Shown one piece after another: positions 30,338 through 39,696 of a stretch of DNA of 64,000 nucleotides. Origin of the DNA: Streptomyces sp. NBC_00691 (lineage in GTDB: Bacteria > Actinomycetota > Actinomycetes > Streptomycetales > Streptomycetaceae); contig NZ_CP109007.1 in assembly GCF_036226665.1 (NCBI RefSeq), forward strand, positions 2,830,501 through 2,894,500. Direction: 5' to 3'. The notes under the pieces were generated by a model. The model had not been told where the DNA came from. It saw only the letters and a program-made list of their open reading frames with translations, and did not search any database. The position numbers and the translations under genes are program-made. Every line of letters begins with the position of its first letter. The stretch's first letter is position 1.

Positions 30338-31723
30338 TTACTTGTCCTCGGAGACCTCGGCCTCGCCGGTGACGGCCTCGACGGCCTCCGCGGCGGCCTC
30401 GACCTCGTCCTCGTCGTCGGAGAGGTCGACGACCTCACCGTTGCTGTCGAGGACCTTGGCGGCCTCGACGACGACCGCGAGGGCCTTGCCGCGGGCGACC
30501 TCGCCGACGAGCATCGGAACCTGGCCGCCCTCGGCCACGGCCTGGGCGAACTGGTCCGGGCTCATGCCGGAGGAGGCGGCACGGCGGAACAGGTGCTCGG
30601 TGAGCTCCTCGCGGGAGACGTCGAGCTTCTCCTTGTTGACGAGCTCATCGAGGATGAACTGCGTCTTGATGCCCTTCTCGGCCTGCTCCTTGGTCTCGGC
30701 CAGGAACTCTTCCTCGGTCTTGCCCTGGATCTCCAGGTACTTGGCGAGGTCGAGGCCCATCTGGCCGAGCTGGTGGTGCTCCAGGTTGTGCTTGCGGGTG
30801 TTGATCTCGTCCTCGAGAAGCTTCTCGGGCATCGGGACCTCGACCAGCTTGAGGAGCTCGTCGAGGACGCGCTCCTGGGCCTGGGTGGCCTGGTCGAACT
30901 GCTTCATGTTCTCGAGGCGCTTGCGGCTGTCGGCCTTGAGCTCGTCGAGGGTGTCGAACTCCGACGCCATCTGCGCGAACTCGTCGTCGAGCTCGGGGAG
31001 CTCACGGGCGGAGACGGTGGTGACCTTGACGGTGACCTCCGCGTCCTTGCCCTCGGCGGAGCCGCCCTTCAGCTGCGAGGTGAAGGTGGCCTCGCCGCCG
31101 GCCTCCAGGCCCTTGAGGGCCTCGTCGATGCCGTCGAGCAGCTCGCCCGAGCCGATGGTGTACGAGACGTCGCTCGCGACACCGTCGGGCAGGACCTCGC
31201 CGTCGACCTTGGCCTCGAGGTCGATGGTGACGACGTCGCCGTCCTGGGCGGCGCGCTCGACGGCGGAGGTCGAGGCGAAGCGCTCACGGAGCTGCTCCAC
31301 GGACTTCTCGACGTCCTCGTCGGTGACCTCGACCGCGTCGACGGTGACCTCGATGCCGGAGTAGTCCGGGATCTCGAGCGTCGGGCGGATGTCGACCTCG
31401 GCGGTGAAGGCCAGCAGTTCGCCGTCCTTCAGCTCGGTGATGTCGACCTCGGGCTGGCCGAGCGGGTTGACCTCGGCCTCGTTGACGGCCTCGGTGTAGA
31501 ACTTCGGGAGCGCGTCGTTGACGGCCTCTTCCAGCACGGCGCCGCGGCCGAACCGCTGGTCGATCACGCGAGCCGGGATCTTGCCCTTACGGAAGCCCTT
31601 GACCGTGACCTGCTGGTTGATCTTCTTGTACGCCGCGTCGAGGCTGTCCTTGAGCTCCTCGAAGGGCACCTCGACAGTGAGCCGAACCCGGGTCGGGTTC
31701 AGGGTCTCCACGGCGCTCTTCAC
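30338..31723 (-). CDS. tig: Trigger factor
   Basis: 461 residues, ribosome-bound chaperone and peptidyl-prolyl isomerase. N-terminal ribosome-binding domain carries the signature GFRKGKIP in [14 protein letters not shown]; the FKBP-type domain follows ([14 protein letters not shown], and the segment ending GGSAEGKDA) and a helical C-terminal domain. The last 40 residues are acidic ([18 protein letters not shown]). GTG at 31723 is preceded by AAGGAGA. Upstream of the clpP1P2-clpX group on the same strand, as in many bacteria. Confidence 0.97.
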   Translation of the reverse strand: MKSAVETLNPTRVRLTVEVPFEELKDSLDAAYKKINQQVTVKGFRKGKIPARVIDQRFGRGAVLEEAVNDALPKFYTEAVNEAEVNPLGQPEVDITELKDGELLAFTAEVDIRPTLEIPDYSGIEVTVDAVEVTDEDVEKSVEQLRERFASTSAVERAAQDGDVVTIDLEAKVDGEVLPDGVASDVSYTIGSGELLDGIDEALKGLEAGGEATFTSQLKGGSAEGKDAEVTVKVTTVSARELPELDDEFAQMASEFDTLDELKADSRKRLENMKQFDQATQAQERVLDELLKLVEVPMPEKLLEDEINTRKHNLEHHQLGQMGLDLAKYLEIQGKTEEEFLAETKEQAEKGIKTQFILDELVNKEKLDVSREELTEHLFRRAASSGMSPDQFAQAVAEGGQVPMLVGEVARGKALAVVVEAAKVLDSNGEVVDLSDDEDEVEAAAEAVEAVTGEAEVSEDK

Positions 31724-31897
31724 GGTTCGGTCTCCTTGTGGCTGATTCCTGGAATCCACCGTCGCCGCGTGTAGCGGTTCCGGCGGGTCGGCCCGGTCAG
31801 AAAGACACACGGGCACGCAGCTTGCATAGTAACCGCAAGCGGGATGACGCCCACAACGTGATCAAGAGCGCGCCAGCTGTGCGCGTGATCGTCATGG

Positions 31898-31971
31898 TCG
31901 GGGTGGCGGGATTTGAACCCACGGCCTTCCGCTCCCAAAGCGGACGCGCTACCAAGCTGCGCCACACCCCG
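31898..31971 (-). tRNA. tRNA-Pro(UGG)
   Basis: On the minus strand a full cloverleaf: acceptor CGGGGTG pairing with CACCCCG, D-arm GCGCAGCTTGGTAGCGC, anticodon stem TCCGC/GCGGA with loop TTTGGGA (anticodon TGG), and T-arm with GGTTCAAAT. Discriminator A at 31898, and the 3' CCA is encoded at 31895-31897. Confidence 0.97.
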
Positions 31972-32103
31972 TCGGTGCGACACGTAGGGTACATGGACGG
32001 GGACTGTCCGGCGCCCCCTGATTTCGGGGTGTGCACGAAGGGCCCCCGAACCGCTACCATGCTCTTCGTGCCGCGGTCCTCGTGACCTGCGGCGCGATGC
32101 TGT

Positions 32104-32174
32104 GCGGGTGTAGCTCAATGGTAGAGCACTAGTCTTCCAAACTAGCTACGCGGGTTCGATTCCCGTCACCCGCT
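32104..32174 (+). tRNA. tRNA-Gly(UCC)
   Basis: Cloverleaf with acceptor GCGGGTG/CACCCGC, D-arm GCTCAATGGTAGAGC, anticodon stem CTAGT/ACTAG with loop CTTCCAA (anticodon TCC), and T-arm with GGTTCGATTC. Discriminator T at 32174, and CCA is encoded at 32175-32177. Divergent from the tRNA-Pro gene. Confidence 0.97.
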
Positions 32175-32179
32175 CCATA

Positions 32180-32226
32180 CCTTCGGGGCCGGTCAGGAGA
32201 AGTCTTCTCCTGACCGGCCCCGAAGG
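32180..32226 (+). terminator. Perfect palindromic terminator of tRNA-Gly
   Basis: 23-bp perfect arms around a single central T, starting three bases after the encoded CCA of tRNA-Gly. Confidence 0.9.
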
Positions 32227-32340
32227 CGTTCCACGGGCCGCCCGGGACACCCCCGGGACCGCGCGAGATGCCGGGTCGGGCGGACGGCCGCAGACTGGGC
32301 TGAGATCACGCCCCGTCCTTCTCCGCACCGGAGGCCGTCC

Positions 32341-32856
32341 ATGAAGGACCTGAAGTTCGAGCAGAAGCGCTCGTTGTCCCGTGCCGAGGCGGCGGATCAG
32401 CTGACCGCCCTGGCCGACGCCCTGCGCAAGGGCGGGGAGGCCGACCTGGAGCTGGGGGCGGGAACCACGCTGACCATGCGCATCCCCGACGAGCTCCGCT
32501 GCGAGCTGGAATTCGAGGTGTCGGACGGGGAGATCGAGCTGGAGATCGAGTTCACGTGGCCGACGGGCCGCGCCCGGAGGAGCGCGCCCTCGAAGCCGGC
32601 CGAGTCGGCGAGGAGCGCACCTGCGAAGGCCGCGGACCCCGAGGACGAAGAGTCGGCGGAGACCGCGGCGTCGAAGAGCACGCCCGCGCGGGCGTCGAAG
32701 AAGACCACGGCGGCGAGGACGGCGAAGACCGCCGAGGCGGCCGCGCCGGCGAAGCGGGCGTCGCGCAAGGCGGCGGCCGGTCCCGCGTCGGCCTCCGGTG
32801 GCGGCCGGCGGACGAAGCGGGCGGCGGCGAGGACCACCGCGACCGCAGAGGCCTGA
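32341..32856 (+). CDS. Amphi-Trp domain-containing protein with basic Ala/Lys/Arg tail
   Basis: 171 residues. Residues 1-80 match the amphi-Trp domain (KFEQKRSLSRAEAADQLTALADALR, then alternating acidic strands ending ELEIEFTWP). The remaining 90 residues are an Ala/Lys/Arg/Thr-rich, histone-like tail (KKTTAARTAKTAEAAAPAKR), likely to bind nucleic acid or polyanions. Function of the domain is unknown. It begins 115 bases after the tRNA-Gly terminator and is convergent with the small membrane protein gene. Confidence 0.85.
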   Translation: MKDLKFEQKRSLSRAEAADQLTALADALRKGGEADLELGAGTTLTMRIPDELRCELEFEVSDGEIELEIEFTWPTGRARRSAPSKPAESARSAPAKAADPEDEESAETAASKSTPARASKKTTAARTAKTAEAAAPAKRASRKAAAGPASASGGGRRTKRAAARTTATAEA

Positions 32857-32899
32857 GGCAGGTCCCGGCGGCTCCCCGAAGTCGGTTCGGGACCTCGGC

Positions 32900-33094
32900 T
32901 CAGAACTTTATCGAGGCGACCGTCTGCGTTATCGAGTCCAGGAAGCGCTGGATGTCGTCCGCCATGCCGGTGGAGGCGAGGAAGAAGCCGAAGAGGACGG
33001 CGACCACGGCCGGGCCGCCCTTGAGGTTCCCCCCTCGGATCAGCACTACCAGGATGATTGCCAACAGCAACACCACAGACAGTGAAATGGCCAC
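32900..33094 (-). CDS. Small two-helix membrane protein
   Basis: 64 residues from a GTG. Two hydrophobic segments (about 2-19, LSVVLLLAIILVVLI, and 27-43, GPAVVAVLFGFFLAS) joined by RGGNLKGG, then an amphipathic C-terminus (DDIQRFLDSITQTVASIKF). AAGGG lies 11 bases upstream of the start. Small proteins of this look occur in Streptomyces chromosomes and, from memory, in integrative plasmids next to transfer genes; no other mobile-element gene is nearby. Function unknown. Confidence 0.7.
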   Translation of the reverse strand: MAISLSVVLLLAIILVVLIRGGNLKGGPAVVAVLFGFFLASTGMADDIQRFLDSITQTVASIKF

Positions 33095-33249
33095 AACTGA
33101 TCACACCCTTGGTCGGTCCCGCCTTGCCCACCAGGGAGCCCGTGTCCCGGAACACCCCCCGCTGCCTCCATGGTGCCACCAACCCCCCTGCCCCCGCTGC
33201 CTGGTGACGAATCGTCGTGAACAGGATCACGTCGCCTCGGGGGCGCGGG

Positions 33250-34395
33250 TCAGGAGCGGCGGGAGATGAGCAGCAGGGCCCGGTCGTCGTTGACGTCCTT
33301 GGCGACGGCCTCGATCAGGTCCCAGGCGACGCCGTCGAAGCCCTCCACGACGCAGCGGTCGGCCTCGCCGGTGAGGCGGTCGATGCCCTCGGCGATGTCC
33401 CGGTCGGCGGCCTCGACGAGGCCGTCGGTGAAGAGCATGAGGACGTCACCGGGGCGCAGGGAGCCCTTGTCCGGATGGAACTCGGCTCCGTCGTAGACAC
33501 CGAGCAGCGGCCCGTCGGCCGCCTTCTCCTCCCAGCGCCCGCTGCCCGCGTGCAGCTGGAGGGCGGGCAGGTGGCCGGCGGAGAAGAGTTCGTAGTCGCC
33601 GGACTCCAGGTCCAGGACGAGGTGGATGGAGGTGGCGAAGCCCTCGTCCCAGTTCTGGCGGAGGAGATAGCCGTTGGCCGCGGGCAGGAAGCCGTGCGGC
33701 GGGAGCGAGCCGAGGAGTCCGCCGAAGGCGCCGGAGAGCAGCAGGGAGCGGGAGGCCGCGTCCATGCCCTTGCCGGAGACATCGGTGAGGACGACCTCCA
33801 GGGTGCGGCCGCCGTGGGTGCGGGCGGCGACGACGAAGTCGCCGGAGAACGACTGGCCGCCGGCCGGGCGCAGGGCCATCTCGCGGTGCCAGCCCTGCGG
33901 GAGGCGGGGCAGGGCGCTCTGGACGCGGATGCGCTCGCGGAGGTCGAAGAGCATGGTGCCGCCGCGCCGCCAGGGCACTCCGACCCGGGCCCGGAACTGG
34001 GCGATGAGCAGTCCGAAGAGTCCGCAGGCGGCGACGACCAGGACGGTGCCGGGGGTCACGCGCGCGGGGCCCTGGTTGTAAGGGCCGAGGACGATGGACT
34101 CGACGATGAGGGCGCCGGCGGCGGCCGCGTACAGACCGAGCAGGCTCGCGGGGCGCAGCAGCAGTCCGCCGGCCACGATCGGCAGCACGAGGGCGGCGGG
34201 TGCGCACCAGACGGGGTCGAGGATCGTTCCGAAGGCGATGGCCGGAATCATCAGCAGGAGTCCGGCGAAGGCGAGCCAGTCGGAGCCGTCCCCGCGGAAG
34301 TAGTCGACGCCGGATCTGCGCAGCGCGATGCGGGCCCGGCGGGCGCGTCGGCGCAGCCGGGCCGCGTACGTCTTCACTCCGCCGCGGTGTCCCAT
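33250..34395 (-). CDS. SpoIIE-family PP2C-type protein phosphatase, membrane-bound
   Basis: 381 residues. Basic N-terminus, four or so membrane helices (about 45-140), then a SpoIIE/RsbU-type phosphatase domain with metal-binding motifs SGDFVVAA, LTDVSGKGMDAA and LMLFTDGLVEA. No PAS, GAF or HATPase domain is fused. Such phosphatases usually dephosphorylate anti-anti-sigma factors in sigma-B-like stress cascades; no anti-sigma pair is encoded nearby. ATG 34395 gives MGHRGGVKTYAARLRRRARR. Divergent from the Eis-like gene. Confidence 0.92.
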   Translation of the reverse strand: MGHRGGVKTYAARLRRRARRARIALRRSGVDYFRGDGSDWLAFAGLLLMIPAIAFGTILDPVWCAPAALVLPIVAGGLLLRPASLLGLYAAAAGALIVESIVLGPYNQGPARVTPGTVLVVAACGLFGLLIAQFRARVGVPWRRGGTMLFDLRERIRVQSALPRLPQGWHREMALRPAGGQSFSGDFVVAARTHGGRTLEVVLTDVSGKGMDAASRSLLLSGAFGGLLGSLPPHGFLPAANGYLLRQNWDEGFATSIHLVLDLESGDYELFSAGHLPALQLHAGSGRWEEKAADGPLLGVYDGAEFHPDKGSLRPGDVLMLFTDGLVEAADRDIAEGIDRLTGEADRCVVEGFDGVAWDLIEAVAKDVNDDRALLLISRRS

Positions 34396-34501
34396 TGGCC
34401 TGGACCCTATCCATCCCGTCCGACATCGCGCAGGGGTACCCCTGTGACAATGTGCGTGAAATCGGGTCGCCCCGGGCGGGCGCCGCTGATATCGATGGCA
34501 T

Positions 34502-35731
34502 ATGACTACTGAACTGCGGGTTCTCGACCCGACCGAGTGGGACCGCTGGTACGGGGTCCTCGAACTCGCCTTCGGGGGTGTGCCCGAGGCGCCGGAGGAA
34601 CGGCAGTTGTGGCGCGACCTGACCGAGTTCGACCGTTCCCTGGGGGTTTGGGACGGTGACCTGTGCGTCGGTACGGCGGGCGCCTTCTCGTTCCGGGTCA
34701 CGGTGCCGGGCGGGGCGTCGGTGCCGGCGGGCGGGGTGACGATGGTGAGCGTGGCGGGGACGCACCGCCGGCGCGGGATCCTCACCTCGATGATGCGGCG
34801 CCAGCTCGACGACCTGCGGGCCGCCGGGGAGTCGATCGCGGTGCTGACGGCGTCGGAGCCGGAGATCTACGGGAGGTTCGGGTACGGCGTCACCGCGTAC
34901 ACGGCGCGGGCGACGATCGACACGACGCGGGTACGGCTCACGGTGCCGGAGGGTACGGACGGGGTGCGGATCCGGCAGGCCGATCTCACCGGGTCCTCGG
35001 CGGTGTGCGAGGACGTGTACGCGCGCCTCGTGCCGACGCGGCCGGGCATGCTCGCCACGATGCCCGGCTGGGAGCGTCTCGCGCTGCTCGACCCGGCGGC
35101 CGACCGGGAGGGGGCGTCGGCGCGGCTCTGCGTGCTGGCCGAGCGGGACGGGGAGGTCGTGGGGTACGCGCACTACACGATCAAGCCCGACTGGTCGTTC
35201 ACGGGCTCCGCGGGCGTGGTGACCGTGCACCGGCTGTTCGGTCTCGACCCGGTGGCGGAGGCGGCGCTGTGGCGGTTCCTCTGCTCGGTGGACCTGACGT
35301 CGGAGGTGCGGATCCTCGGCCGGCCGGTGGACGACGGCTGGCAGCACCTGGTGAGCGACATCCGGCGCTGCGCGCCGCATCTGCGGGACGCGCTGCATCT
35401 GCGGCTGGTGGAGGTCGGGGCGGCCCTGGAGGCGCGGACGTACCAGGCGCCGGTCGACGTGGTGTTCGAGGTCGAGGACGCGTTCTGCCCGTGGAACGAG
35501 GGGCGGTGGCGGCTGGCCGGCGACCAGAAGGGCGCGACCTGCGTCCGGACCTCGGATCCTGCGGATCTGGCGTTGTCCGTACGGGAGTTGGGCGCCGCGT
35601 ATCTGGGCGGGATCTCGCTGGCGTCGCTGGCGGGAGCCGGTCGGGTGCGGGAGCTGCGGGAGGGGGCCCTGGTGGAAGCCTCGGTGGCGTTCGGGTCGCC
35701 GGTCGCGCCGTGGCTGCCGCACGGGTTCTAG
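34502..35731 (+). CDS. Eis-like GNAT N-acetyltransferase
   Basis: 409 residues, the tripartite Eis architecture: N-terminal GNAT with VTMVSVAGTHRRRGILTSMM (acetyl-CoA loop), a second GNAT-like domain, and an SCP2-type C-terminal domain. The protein ends in Phe (LPHGF); in Eis the C-terminal carboxylate acts in catalysis, and it is kept here. Substrates of the family include aminoglycosides and other amines; the natural substrate here is unknown. The stop-codon region is repeated downstream in 20-base units. Confidence 0.92.
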   Translation: MTTELRVLDPTEWDRWYGVLELAFGGVPEAPEERQLWRDLTEFDRSLGVWDGDLCVGTAGAFSFRVTVPGGASVPAGGVTMVSVAGTHRRRGILTSMMRRQLDDLRAAGESIAVLTASEPEIYGRFGYGVTAYTARATIDTTRVRLTVPEGTDGVRIRQADLTGSSAVCEDVYARLVPTRPGMLATMPGWERLALLDPAADREGASARLCVLAERDGEVVGYAHYTIKPDWSFTGSAGVVTVHRLFGLDPVAEAALWRFLCSVDLTSEVRILGRPVDDGWQHLVSDIRRCAPHLRDALHLRLVEVGAALEARTYQAPVDVVFEVEDAFCPWNEGRWRLAGDQKGATCVRTSDPADLALSVRELGAAYLGGISLASLAGAGRVRELREGALVEASVAFGSPVAPWLPHGF

Positions 35732-35773
35732 CGCTCCCGCACGGGTTCTAGCGCTGCCGCGCGGCTTCCGGCG
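35714..35773. repeat. Tandem 20-base repeat containing the stop codon of the Eis-like gene
   Basis: Copies at 35714-35733 and 35734-35753 differ at one position; a third at 35754-35773 is degenerate. The first copy contains the TAG stop and the codons of the C-terminal LPHGF, so the same tail is offered again, in another frame. Confidence 0.85.
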
Positions 35774-35785
35774 GGGGCGCGCCCG

Positions 35786-36604
35786 CTAGCTCGGCTGACA
35801 GCCCGGGCACCAGAAGAGGTTGCGGGCGGCGAGGTCGGCGGTGCGGATCTCGCCTCCGCAGAGGTGGCACGGCAGGTGGGCGCGGCGGTAGACGTACACC
35901 TCTCCGCCGTGGTCGTCCAGGCGCGGCGGGCGGTTCATCGCCTCGGGCGTGTGCTCGGGGCGGACCGTGTCGATGCGGTTGAGGCGGACGCCCTCGCGCA
36001 TGAGCTCCACCAGGTCCGTCCAGATCGCGTCCCATTCCCGGCGCGTCAGGTCCTTGCCCGCGCGGTAGGGGTCGATGCCGTGCCGGAAGAGGACCTCGGC
36101 GCGGTAGACGTTGCCGACGCCGGCGATGACCTTCTGGTCCATGAGCAGGGCGGCGATCGTGGTGCGGGACTTCGAGACGCGGTGCCAGGCCCGGTCGGGG
36201 TCGTCGCCGTCGCGGAGCGGGTCCGGGCCGAGGCGGTCGTGTATCGCCCGCTTCTCGGCGTCCGTGATCAGCGCGCACGTGGTGGGGCCGCGGAGGTCGA
36301 CGTACGACAGAGGGTTCGCGAGGCGCAGCCGGACCGTGTCGGTGGGCGGCGGGGCCGGCGCGTCGGTGGTGTCCCCGAAGGTCACCTTGCCGAAGAGGCC
36401 GAGGTGGATGTGCACCCAGCCCATGCCGGCGAAGCCGAGGAAGAGGTGCTTGCCGTGGGCCTCGGTGGTGTCGAGGACGGTGCCGTCGAGCAGTGCCGCG
36501 GAGTCCGTGAACCTGCCCTGCGGGCTGGTCACCCGCACGGACCGGCCGCCGAACCGTTCCCGGTGGTCGGCGGCCAGTCGGTGGATCGTGTGCCCCTCGG
36601 GCAT
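35786..36604 (-). CDS. Fpg/Nei-family DNA glycosylase
   Basis: 272 residues, bifunctional base-excision glycosylase/AP lyase. N-terminal MPEGHTIHRLA gives Pro2 as nucleophile and Glu3; the HxTH-type helix is at MDQKVIAGVGNVYRAEVLF, and a C-terminal zinc finger is formed by CHLC and CPGC. The start MPEGHT is nearer to endonuclease VIII (Nei) than to Fpg. It overlaps rpiB by four bases (ATGA), an unlinked pairing but evidently one operon. It removes oxidised bases. Confidence 0.93.
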   Translation of the reverse strand: MPEGHTIHRLAADHRERFGGRSVRVTSPQGRFTDSAALLDGTVLDTTEAHGKHLFLGFAGMGWVHIHLGLFGKVTFGDTTDAPAPPPTDTVRLRLANPLSYVDLRGPTTCALITDAEKRAIHDRLGPDPLRDGDDPDRAWHRVSKSRTTIAALLMDQKVIAGVGNVYRAEVLFRHGIDPYRAGKDLTRREWDAIWTDLVELMREGVRLNRIDTVRPEHTPEAMNRPPRLDDHGGEVYVYRRAHLPCHLCGGEIRTADLAARNLFWCPGCQPS

Positions 36605-37098
36605 CAGGCGGTCGGCTCCTGCGGGTGGTGCGCCGGGATCGGGGGGAGCTCGCCGGTGTTCTCGTACGCGGTGAGCATGTCGATCCGGCGGGTGTGACGC
36701 TCGTCACCGGTGTACGGGGTGCTGAGGAAGATCTCGACGAACTTGGTCGCCTCTTCCCGGGTGTGCATCCGGCCGCCGACGGAGATCACGTTGGCGTTGT
36801 TGTGCTCGCGGCCGAGGGCGGCGGTCTGCTCGCTCCAGGCGAGGGCGGCGCGCACCCCCTTCACCTTGTTCGCGGCGATCTGCTCGCCGTTGCCCGAACC
36901 GCCGATGACGATGCCCAGGCTGTCCGCGTCCGCGGCCGTCTTCTCGGCGGCGCGCAGGCAGAACGGCGGGTAGTCGTCCAGGGCGTCGTAGATGTGGGGA
37001 CCGCAGTCGACGGGCTCGTGGCCGTGTGCCGTGAGCCACTCGACGAGGTGGTTCTTGAGTTCAAAGCCGGCGTGGTCGGAACCGATGTAGACGCGCAT
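36604..37098 (-). CDS. rpiB: Ribose-5-phosphate isomerase B
   Basis: 164 residues. It interconverts ribose 5-phosphate and ribulose 5-phosphate in the pentose phosphate pathway. MRVYIGSDHAGFELKNHL start, phosphate site GGSGNGEQIAANKVKGVRAA. It has Ser where the E. coli enzyme has a catalytic Cys (GGSGNG against CGTG), the actinobacterial form. The last 15 residues (PPIPAHHPQEPTA) are an extension. The nei-like gene follows with a four-base overlap. Confidence 0.95.
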   Translation of the reverse strand: MRVYIGSDHAGFELKNHLVEWLTAHGHEPVDCGPHIYDALDDYPPFCLRAAEKTAADADSLGIVIGGSGNGEQIAANKVKGVRAALAWSEQTAALGREHNNANVISVGGRMHTREEATKFVEIFLSTPYTGDERHTRRIDMLTAYENTGELPPIPAHHPQEPTA

Positions 37099-37294
37099 GA
37101 AACCGAGTGTGGCATGTCGGGGGCCGGGTAGGCGGCAGCGGGGTCGGGACCTTCATCCGGCCTGGTACGGACCTTCGACTCTCGCGAAGTGGTCCGCGCA
37201 ACGATCCGGAATGAGGTCTTCCGATCACACCCGTTCCCGGTGTTCAATGCTCGGGCTCGCGATCCGAGCGCCCCCCACACGCAAGGAAGCGTTC

Positions 37295-38755
37295 ATGAAC
37301 ACGCAACCGACCCTGACGAAGGACGGCGAGGAGACCGGTACCCCCGGGGCACCGCACTCCTCCGACGGTCTCAAGGCCGGTCTCAAGAACCGCCACCTGT
37401 CGATGATCGCCATCGGCGGCGTCATCGGTGCCGGTCTCTTCGTCGGCTCCGGCTCCGGCATCGCCGCCGCCGGCCCCGCGATCCTGCTCTCGTACGCTCT
37501 CGTCGGCGCCATGGTCGTCTTCGTGATGCGGATGCTCGGCGAGATGGCCGCCGCCCGGCCGTCCTCCGGCTCCTTCTCCGCCTACGCCGACCGCGCGCTC
37601 GGCCGCTGGGCCGGATTCAGCATCGGCTGGCTCTACTGGTTCTTCTGGGTCGTCGTGCTCGCCGTCGAGGCGACCGCGGGCGCCAAGATCCTGGAGAGCT
37701 GGATCCCGGCCGTCCCGCAGTGGGGCTGGGCGCTCATCGTGATGGTGGTGCTCACCGCCACCAACCTCGGCTCGGTCGCCTCCTACGGCGAGTTCGAGTT
37801 CTGGTTCGCCGGCATCAAGGTCGTCGCCATCGGCGCCTTCGTCGTCATCGGCATGCTCGCCGTCTTCGGCGTGCTGCCCGGCTCGGACAACCCGGGCGCC
37901 GGATTCGCGCACCTCACCGACAGCGGGGGCTTCTTCCCGATGGGTGCGGGAGCGATCCTCACCGGTGTGCTGATGGTCGTCTTCTCCTTCATGGGCAGCG
38001 AGATCGTCACCCTGGCCGCCGGCGAGTCGGAGAACCCGCAGAAGGCCGTCACCAAGGCCACCAACAGCGTCATCTGGCGCATCGGCGTCTTCTACCTGGG
38101 CTCGATCTTCATCGTCCTGACCCTGCTGCCGTGGAACGACAAGTCGATCGTCGAGAAGGGCTCGTACGTCGCCGCCCTCGACTCCATCGGCATCGCGCAC
38201 GCCGGTCAGATCATGAACGTGATCGTCCTCACCGCCGTGCTCTCCTGCCTGAACTCGGGCCTCTACACCGCCTCCCGCATGGCCTTCTCGCTCGGCCGGC
38301 GCGGCGACGCGCCCAAGGCCTTCGCCAAGGTCAACAAGCGGGGCGTGCCGGTCGCGGCGATCCTCGGCTCGGTCGTCTTCGGCTTCGTCGCGGTCTTCTT
38401 CAACTACAAGTGGCCGGACACCGTCTTCGCGTTCCTGCTGAACTCCTCCGGCGCGGTCGCGCTCTTCGTCTGGCTGGTCATCTGTGTGACCCAGCTCCGG
38501 ATGCGCGGCATCATCCTGCGCGAGACGCCGGAGAAGCTCGTCGTGAAGATGTGGCTCTTCCCGTACCTGACCTGGGCGACGATCGGCATGATCGTCTTCG
38601 TCCTCGGCTACATGCTCTACGACGGCGGCAGCGCCCGTGAGCAGGTCGTCCTCTCGCTGCTCGTGGCCGCGCTCGTGATCGTGATCGCGCTGGTCAAGGA
38701 GCGGTTCACGAAGGCCTCGACGGAGGCCGCCACGGAGGTCTCCGAGCGCGTCTAG
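37295..38755 (+). CDS. Amino acid permease 1 (APC family, AAT type)
   Basis: 486 residues with 12 predicted membrane helices. Family signature in helix 1: SMIAIGGVIGAGLFVGSGSGIAAAGPA. Resembles GABA/aromatic/D-Ser-type proton symporters; substrate not assignable. ATG 37295 follows GCAAGGAAG. First of three paralogous permease genes here; it is more diverged from the other two (SYGEFEFWFAGIKVVAIG against NFGEFEFWFAALKVGAIV) and has a terminator of its own. Confidence 0.93.
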   Translation: MNTQPTLTKDGEETGTPGAPHSSDGLKAGLKNRHLSMIAIGGVIGAGLFVGSGSGIAAAGPAILLSYALVGAMVVFVMRMLGEMAAARPSSGSFSAYADRALGRWAGFSIGWLYWFFWVVVLAVEATAGAKILESWIPAVPQWGWALIVMVVLTATNLGSVASYGEFEFWFAGIKVVAIGAFVVIGMLAVFGVLPGSDNPGAGFAHLTDSGGFFPMGAGAILTGVLMVVFSFMGSEIVTLAAGESENPQKAVTKATNSVIWRIGVFYLGSIFIVLTLLPWNDKSIVEKGSYVAALDSIGIAHAGQIMNVIVLTAVLSCLNSGLYTASRMAFSLGRRGDAPKAFAKVNKRGVPVAAILGSVVFGFVAVFFNYKWPDTVFAFLLNSSGAVALFVWLVICVTQLRMRGIILRETPEKLVVKMWLFPYLTWATIGMIVFVLGYMLYDGGSAREQVVLSLLVAALVIVIALVKERFTKASTEAATEVSERV

Positions 38756-38774
38756 CACCGGGGCACCCGCACGA

Positions 38775-38810
38775 GAGGGCCCGCCGTTCCCCGGGGAACG
38801 GCGGGCCCTC
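38775..38810 (+). terminator. Terminator after permease 1 (also faces bioY)
   Basis: Perfect 18-bp palindrome (38775-38792 with 38793-38810, effective loop of about four bases) between the convergent permease 1 and bioY genes; usable in both directions. Confidence 0.9.
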
Positions 38811-38848
38811 TTCGTCCGCGCCTCGTCCCGTGCGTACGGGACGAGGGC

Positions 38849-39442
38849 TCAGCCCTTGCGGCCGAGGAACTTCCACGCGGTCGGCAGGACGCCCATCGCG
38901 AGCGCCGCCTTGAGGGCGTCGCCGATGAGGAACGGGGTGAGGCCCGCCGCGACGGCCTGGCCGAAGGTCATGCCGGTCGCGAGCGCCAGGTACGGCACGC
39001 CGACCGCGTAGATGATCGCGGAGCCCAGCACCATCGCGCCGGCCGTGCGGAGCACCGAGCGGTCCGCGCCGCGGCTGGCGAGGGCGCCGACGACGGTCGA
39101 GGCGAGCAGCATGCCGAGGACGTAGCCGAACGACGGCATGCCGTAGCCCGAGGAGGCCTGCGCGAACCACGGCACGCCCGCCATGCCCGCCACCGCGTAC
39201 AGGGCCAGGGCGAGGAAGCCGCGGCGGGCGCCGAGCACCGTGCCGACGAGCAGGGCGGCGAAGGTCTGGCCGGAGACCGGGACCGGCGAGCCGGGGACCG
39301 GGACGGAGAGCTGTGCGGCGAGGCCGGTGAGGGCGGCGCCGCCGAGGACCAGGGCGATGTCGCGGGTGCGGCTCGCCGGGAGCAGGTCGGCGAGGACGGT
39401 GCCCGCACGGAGGGAACGGACGGGGGCGGCGGCGGTGCTCAT
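38849..39442 (-). CDS. bioY: BioY biotin-specific ECF transporter substrate-binding subunit
   Basis: 197 residues, about six membrane helices. BioY signature regions QLSVPVPGSPVPVSGQTFAALLVG and GYVLGMLLAS are present. It binds biotin alone or with the shared ECF A/T units, which are not encoded here. ATG 39442 with GCGGAG upstream. It sits inverted between permeases 1 and 2. The long divergent spacer holds a small inverted repeat that could be its operator. Confidence 0.92.
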   Translation of the reverse strand: MSTAAAPVRSLRAGTVLADLLPASRTRDIALVLGGAALTGLAAQLSVPVPGSPVPVSGQTFAALLVGTVLGARRGFLALALYAVAGMAGVPWFAQASSGYGMPSFGYVLGMLLASTVVGALASRGADRSVLRTAGAMVLGSAIIYAVGVPYLALATGMTFGQAVAAGLTPFLIGDALKAALAMGVLPTAWKFLGRKG

Positions 39443-39586
39443 CGGTACTCCGCGGGGGTGAGGGTGGGTGGGACGCCTTGACGGTATGCCAGGAGTGAAC
39501 GCTCGATCACCGTCAGCCGCCGACAAAGCGACGGCCGGCTGATTCGTTGAGATCGAACAAACCCTGCCGATCGCGCCTCTCGCCAC

Positions 39587-39600
39587 GTGACGCTTGTCAC
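39587..39600. promoter_or_regulatory. Short inverted repeat in the bioY / permease 2 divergent region
   Basis: GTGAC-GCTT-GTCAC in the 254-base spacer between divergent genes. Possible operator; no regulator can be named. The rest of the spacer shows no gene. Confidence 0.4.
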
Positions 39601-39696
39601 TGGGAACTCGTGCGTTGAGGTCCCTTTTGCGCCAGGGGTCGTTCACTGGAGAGACTGTGGGGTCTCCATAAACCGTCAGAGAGCACGAGCCCCCAC

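Noticed and set aside
39443..39696. Riboswitch in the bioY / permease 2 spacer
   Set aside because: No known riboswitch core could be recognised; only a small inverted repeat is present.
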